A DNA stretch of 64,000 nucleotides from Candidatus Nitrososphaera evergladensis SR1 (GTDB lineage Archaea > Thermoproteota > Nitrososphaeria > Nitrososphaerales > Nitrososphaeraceae), in NCBI RefSeq assembly GCF_000730285.1, contig NZ_CP007174.1:2790001-2854000 (forward strand), in the 5' to 3' direction. Below the pieces are notes generated by a model. It worked only from the letters and a program-made list of their open reading frames with translations, did not search any database and was not told where the DNA came from. Of the stretch, positions 61,848 to 64,000 are shown in pieces. The position numbers and the translations under genes were made by a program. Position 1 is the stretch's first letter. Every line of letters starts with the position of its first letter.

Positions 61848-62387
61848 ATGCCAATAGATCCAGAGTTTCCTAAAAATCAACAGGTGATAGGCAAACATAG
61901 CCATTCAGACGGTCAGCACTTCCATTTCGTATGGGGGCCGGGGAGAACTGCAGAGGCCGCAGATAATGAAGAGGTCAAAAAGGCCTACGAGGCCAGAGGA
62001 GAGCAGCTTGTTCCACTCGGCGTGCACGGCACGATGGTCGCGCTCGATTGGGATTCATGCATAGCAGATGGTGCGTGCATAGAGGTATGTCCTGTCCAGG
62101 TTTATCAGTGGTACAGAACAGAGCAAGATGTACCGGGGATAGAGCTTCAGAATGGAACAAGTGCAGGTTCTGGAGAGGATCATAATCGTGAAGGTCGAAA
62201 AGACTACACCGACAAGTCTGACCCAATTAGGGAGCACGACTGCATCTGGTGCATGGCATGCGTTTCAGTATGTCCCACACAGGCGATAAAGGTGGACCAG
62301 GCAAACTTGGAGTACCACGAAAAAGCTGCAGGAACGTTTAATGAAGCCCTTGCAAAGAGCGGTGCGCCTCCACCACATGTACACTAG
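61848..62387 (+). CDS. zinc-containing 7Fe ferredoxin
   Basis: The 179-residue protein is about 90% like the one at 34439-34978 by eye, with the same His cluster (GKHSHSDGQHFHFVWGP) and the motifs CIADGACIEVCP and CIWCMACVSVCP. It starts MPIDPEFPKN. It carries low-potential electrons, for example to or from 2-oxoacid oxidoreductases. The two copies lie 27 kb apart in opposite orientation. Confidence 0.92.
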   Translation: MPIDPEFPKNQQVIGKHSHSDGQHFHFVWGPGRTAEAADNEEVKKAYEARGEQLVPLGVHGTMVALDWDSCIADGACIEVCPVQVYQWYRTEQDVPGIELQNGTSAGSGEDHNREGRKDYTDKSDPIREHDCIWCMACVSVCPTQAIKVDQANLEYHEKAAGTFNEALAKSGAPPPHVH

Positions 62388-62467
62388 AAGCATAGGTCAG
62401 TGCGGAGGGCCAAGCTATAGCAAGGAGGGTGAATAACACGCAATCTAGGATTAGCATTACCAAAAAT

Positions 62468-62638
62468 AGTTCAAACAAACAAAGACATGCTTATTTCTTG
62501 CTATGCGGCAACTGTTTCTGATTTGTATCAGTAATCAAGCCTAATGATAGATGGAGTACTGACTTCGCTGATGCCGTCTGCCCGGTATGCAATGATTATA
62601 ATTTGAGAGCATTGCGAACGTCTATTGACACAGTCTAG
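62468..62638 (+). pseudogene. small zinc ribbon with an in-frame TGA
   Basis: In one frame the residues SSNKQRHAYFLLCGNCF are followed by TGA (62519-62521) and then FVSVIKPNDRWSTDFADAVC and PVC. Without the stop this is a typical CxxC...CPxC ribbon of about 55 residues. No start ATG lies in frame. It is probably a decayed gene. Confidence 0.4.
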
Positions 62639-62770
62639 TTGCACGAAATAGGAAGGGGCAACCTAGCAAGTGGACGAAAAGGCAACTTCAAGAATCCTGG
62701 CAGAGACTGATCAAGAAGGCTGCGTTTTGCGTACTCTTAATAATCATATTCGCAATGTACCTCCAACGCC

Positions 62771-63910
62771 ATGACACTACGTGAATTAAAAATAAAACAT
62801 GTGCAAAAACCGCAATCCGAAACGGTTCTCGTCATGCAGGGCGGGGGCTCATTGGGTGCGTATGAATGTGGAGTGTACAAGGCGCTATCCAAACGCGACA
62901 TAAAGTTTGACATAGTCGCGGGAACATCGATAGGAGCCGTCAATGCGGCAATAGTGGCAGGCTCAAAGAACGATAATCCGGAAGGAGATCTAGAGGATTT
63001 TTGGTTGGATGTCGCTGAAAGAGTAACTGGCTCTATTATTTCAGATAACCTTAGAGCGGTCATGTCCTCATGGTATGCGGCTCTGTACGGTAACGCCAAG
63101 ATTTTTTCTCCTGCCTGGTACACGACACCAAGCCTAAACTACACTCCTTTAGGCCATTTTACTTCCATACGGCCGCCGTATATGTACGACCTTGCCATCC
63201 TGAAAAGAACCTTGGAAAGATACGTTGATTTTTCAAAATTGAACAGCAACAATGTTCCTAGACTTATAGTTACAGCCACTGACATCAAGAACAGTAAAGC
63301 AGTATTGTTCGATAGTATGGCAACAAATATTGATGCTGATCACATACTGGCGTGTGCCAGTTATCCCTTTTACGGTATAGGCTGGACTGAGAAAGACGGT
63401 AAGTTCCTCTGGGATGGAGCACTGCTTAGCAACACCCCGCTGAGGGAAGTGATTGAAGCATCGCCAAAGCGCGACAAAAAAGTGTATATTGTAAATCTAT
63501 TTCCGCATGTTCAGGAGGAATTGCCGGAAAATATGTTTGACATCTGGCACAGAGCTAGAGATATTATGCACACGGACAAGACTGATAGCAATGTGAGACT
63601 ATCGAAGGCAATCTCTGGATATCTATTGCTACTTAGAGAAATGCATGATATCTTGAGCAACGCTCCACTCGATAAAGAACTGCATGAAAGATTCACCAAG
63701 ATAGAGCCCGAGTACCACAAGTTAGCTGATGCGAGAGGCGCAATAATTGATGAAATAACCAAGATTGAAAGGAGGGAAAAGGTGCATTTCCTTTTTGAAG
63801 ATGCGGATTTTTCCCTTGCTACTATAAAGAACCTGATAAAACAAGGAGAAGAAGACGCAGAGAAAGTTATAGTGGAAAAAGAAAAAGGAAAAGCAGACGA
63901 CAGAAACTAG
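62771..63910 (+). CDS. patatin-like phospholipase
   Basis: The 379-residue protein has the glycine-rich oxyanion loop (QGGGSLGAYECGVYKAL near 19), the nucleophile elbow GTSIGAVNAA (Ser near 58), and the partner Asp in WDGALLSNTPL (near 218), so the Ser-Asp dyad is intact. A DUF3734-type C-terminal region (EVIEASPKRDKKVYIVNLFP onward) is present. It hydrolyses lipid ester bonds. No signal, so it is cytosolic or peripheral. Archaeal lipids are ethers, so the substrate is uncertain. Confidence 0.9.
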   Translation: MTLRELKIKHVQKPQSETVLVMQGGGSLGAYECGVYKALSKRDIKFDIVAGTSIGAVNAAIVAGSKNDNPEGDLEDFWLDVAERVTGSIISDNLRAVMSSWYAALYGNAKIFSPAWYTTPSLNYTPLGHFTSIRPPYMYDLAILKRTLERYVDFSKLNSNNVPRLIVTATDIKNSKAVLFDSMATNIDADHILACASYPFYGIGWTEKDGKFLWDGALLSNTPLREVIEASPKRDKKVYIVNLFPHVQEELPENMFDIWHRARDIMHTDKTDSNVRLSKAISGYLLLLREMHDILSNAPLDKELHERFTKIEPEYHKLADARGAIIDEITKIERREKVHFLFEDADFSLATIKNLIKQGEEDAEKVIVEKEKGKADDRN

Positions 63911-64000
63911 AACTCAAGTTGATCTGATGCCATTCCAGTGAGAATCTCAGAGATCAGTCTAATAGCCAGTAAATGCCTCTGTCCTGATCCTGTCGCCGGA

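Overview
The window reads as a piece of a Nitrososphaera-type ammonia-oxidising thaumarchaeal (Nitrososphaeria) chromosome. The grounds are archaeal: TATA boxes sit about 25 bases before starts, several genes look leaderless, and there is a TFB-like factor. Others are lineage-typical: many small CxxC zinc proteins, a C-terminal PEFG sorting tail on a giant surface protein, paired zinc-ferredoxins and hemerythrins. I see no rRNA, tRNA, CRISPR array or insertion sequence. The species call is inference.

Region A (1-20,670) is accessory. It holds a scattered type IV secretion or conjugation-like set: VirB6/TrbL-like 4586-6481, VirB2-like pilin candidate 14480-14770, VirB3/PrgI-like 14868-15347, VirB4 ATPase 15421-17274, and an A24 prepilin peptidase 3734-4426. 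Among these lie an AbiE-type toxin-antitoxin pair whose antitoxin carries a nuclease-like domain, a TFB-like gene and a ParB-like gene. Two paralogous gene pairs (secreted unknown protein plus secreted HExxH metalloprotease) flank the block in inverted orientation. No relaxase was recognised.

Region B (20,671-32,476) is a compact, visibly GC-richer provirus of the tailless icosahedral, double-jelly-roll type. In order it has: a ribbon-helix-helix repressor facing left; a small RHH protein; a tyrosine integrase; a run of tiny cysteine-rich proteins; a short FtsK/HerA-type packaging ATPase; a major capsid protein; several single-span membrane proteins; a small beta-rich protein; and a discoidin-domain spike candidate. 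An 18-base imperfect direct repeat marks both ends. The right copy lies in the 3' end of a small host gene, whose displaced C-terminal codons can still be read in frame beyond the left copy. A five-copy TGCGGCA array with alternating 13/21-base spacing lies just inside the left end.

Region C (32,477-64,000) is mostly host chromosome: hemerythrin-like proteins, zinc-ferredoxins, DUF488 proteins, a winged-helix nucleotidyltransferase fusion, secreted proteins, a 1,678-residue PEFG-tailed surface protein, small zinc ribbons, an aldehyde dehydrogenase, a zinc alcohol dehydrogenase, AlkA and a patatin. Several genes are visibly broken (51964-52663, 56170-56776, 62468-62638), so this part also carries decay. 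Two regulators share an unusual promoter design, with long inverted repeats flanking the TATA box.
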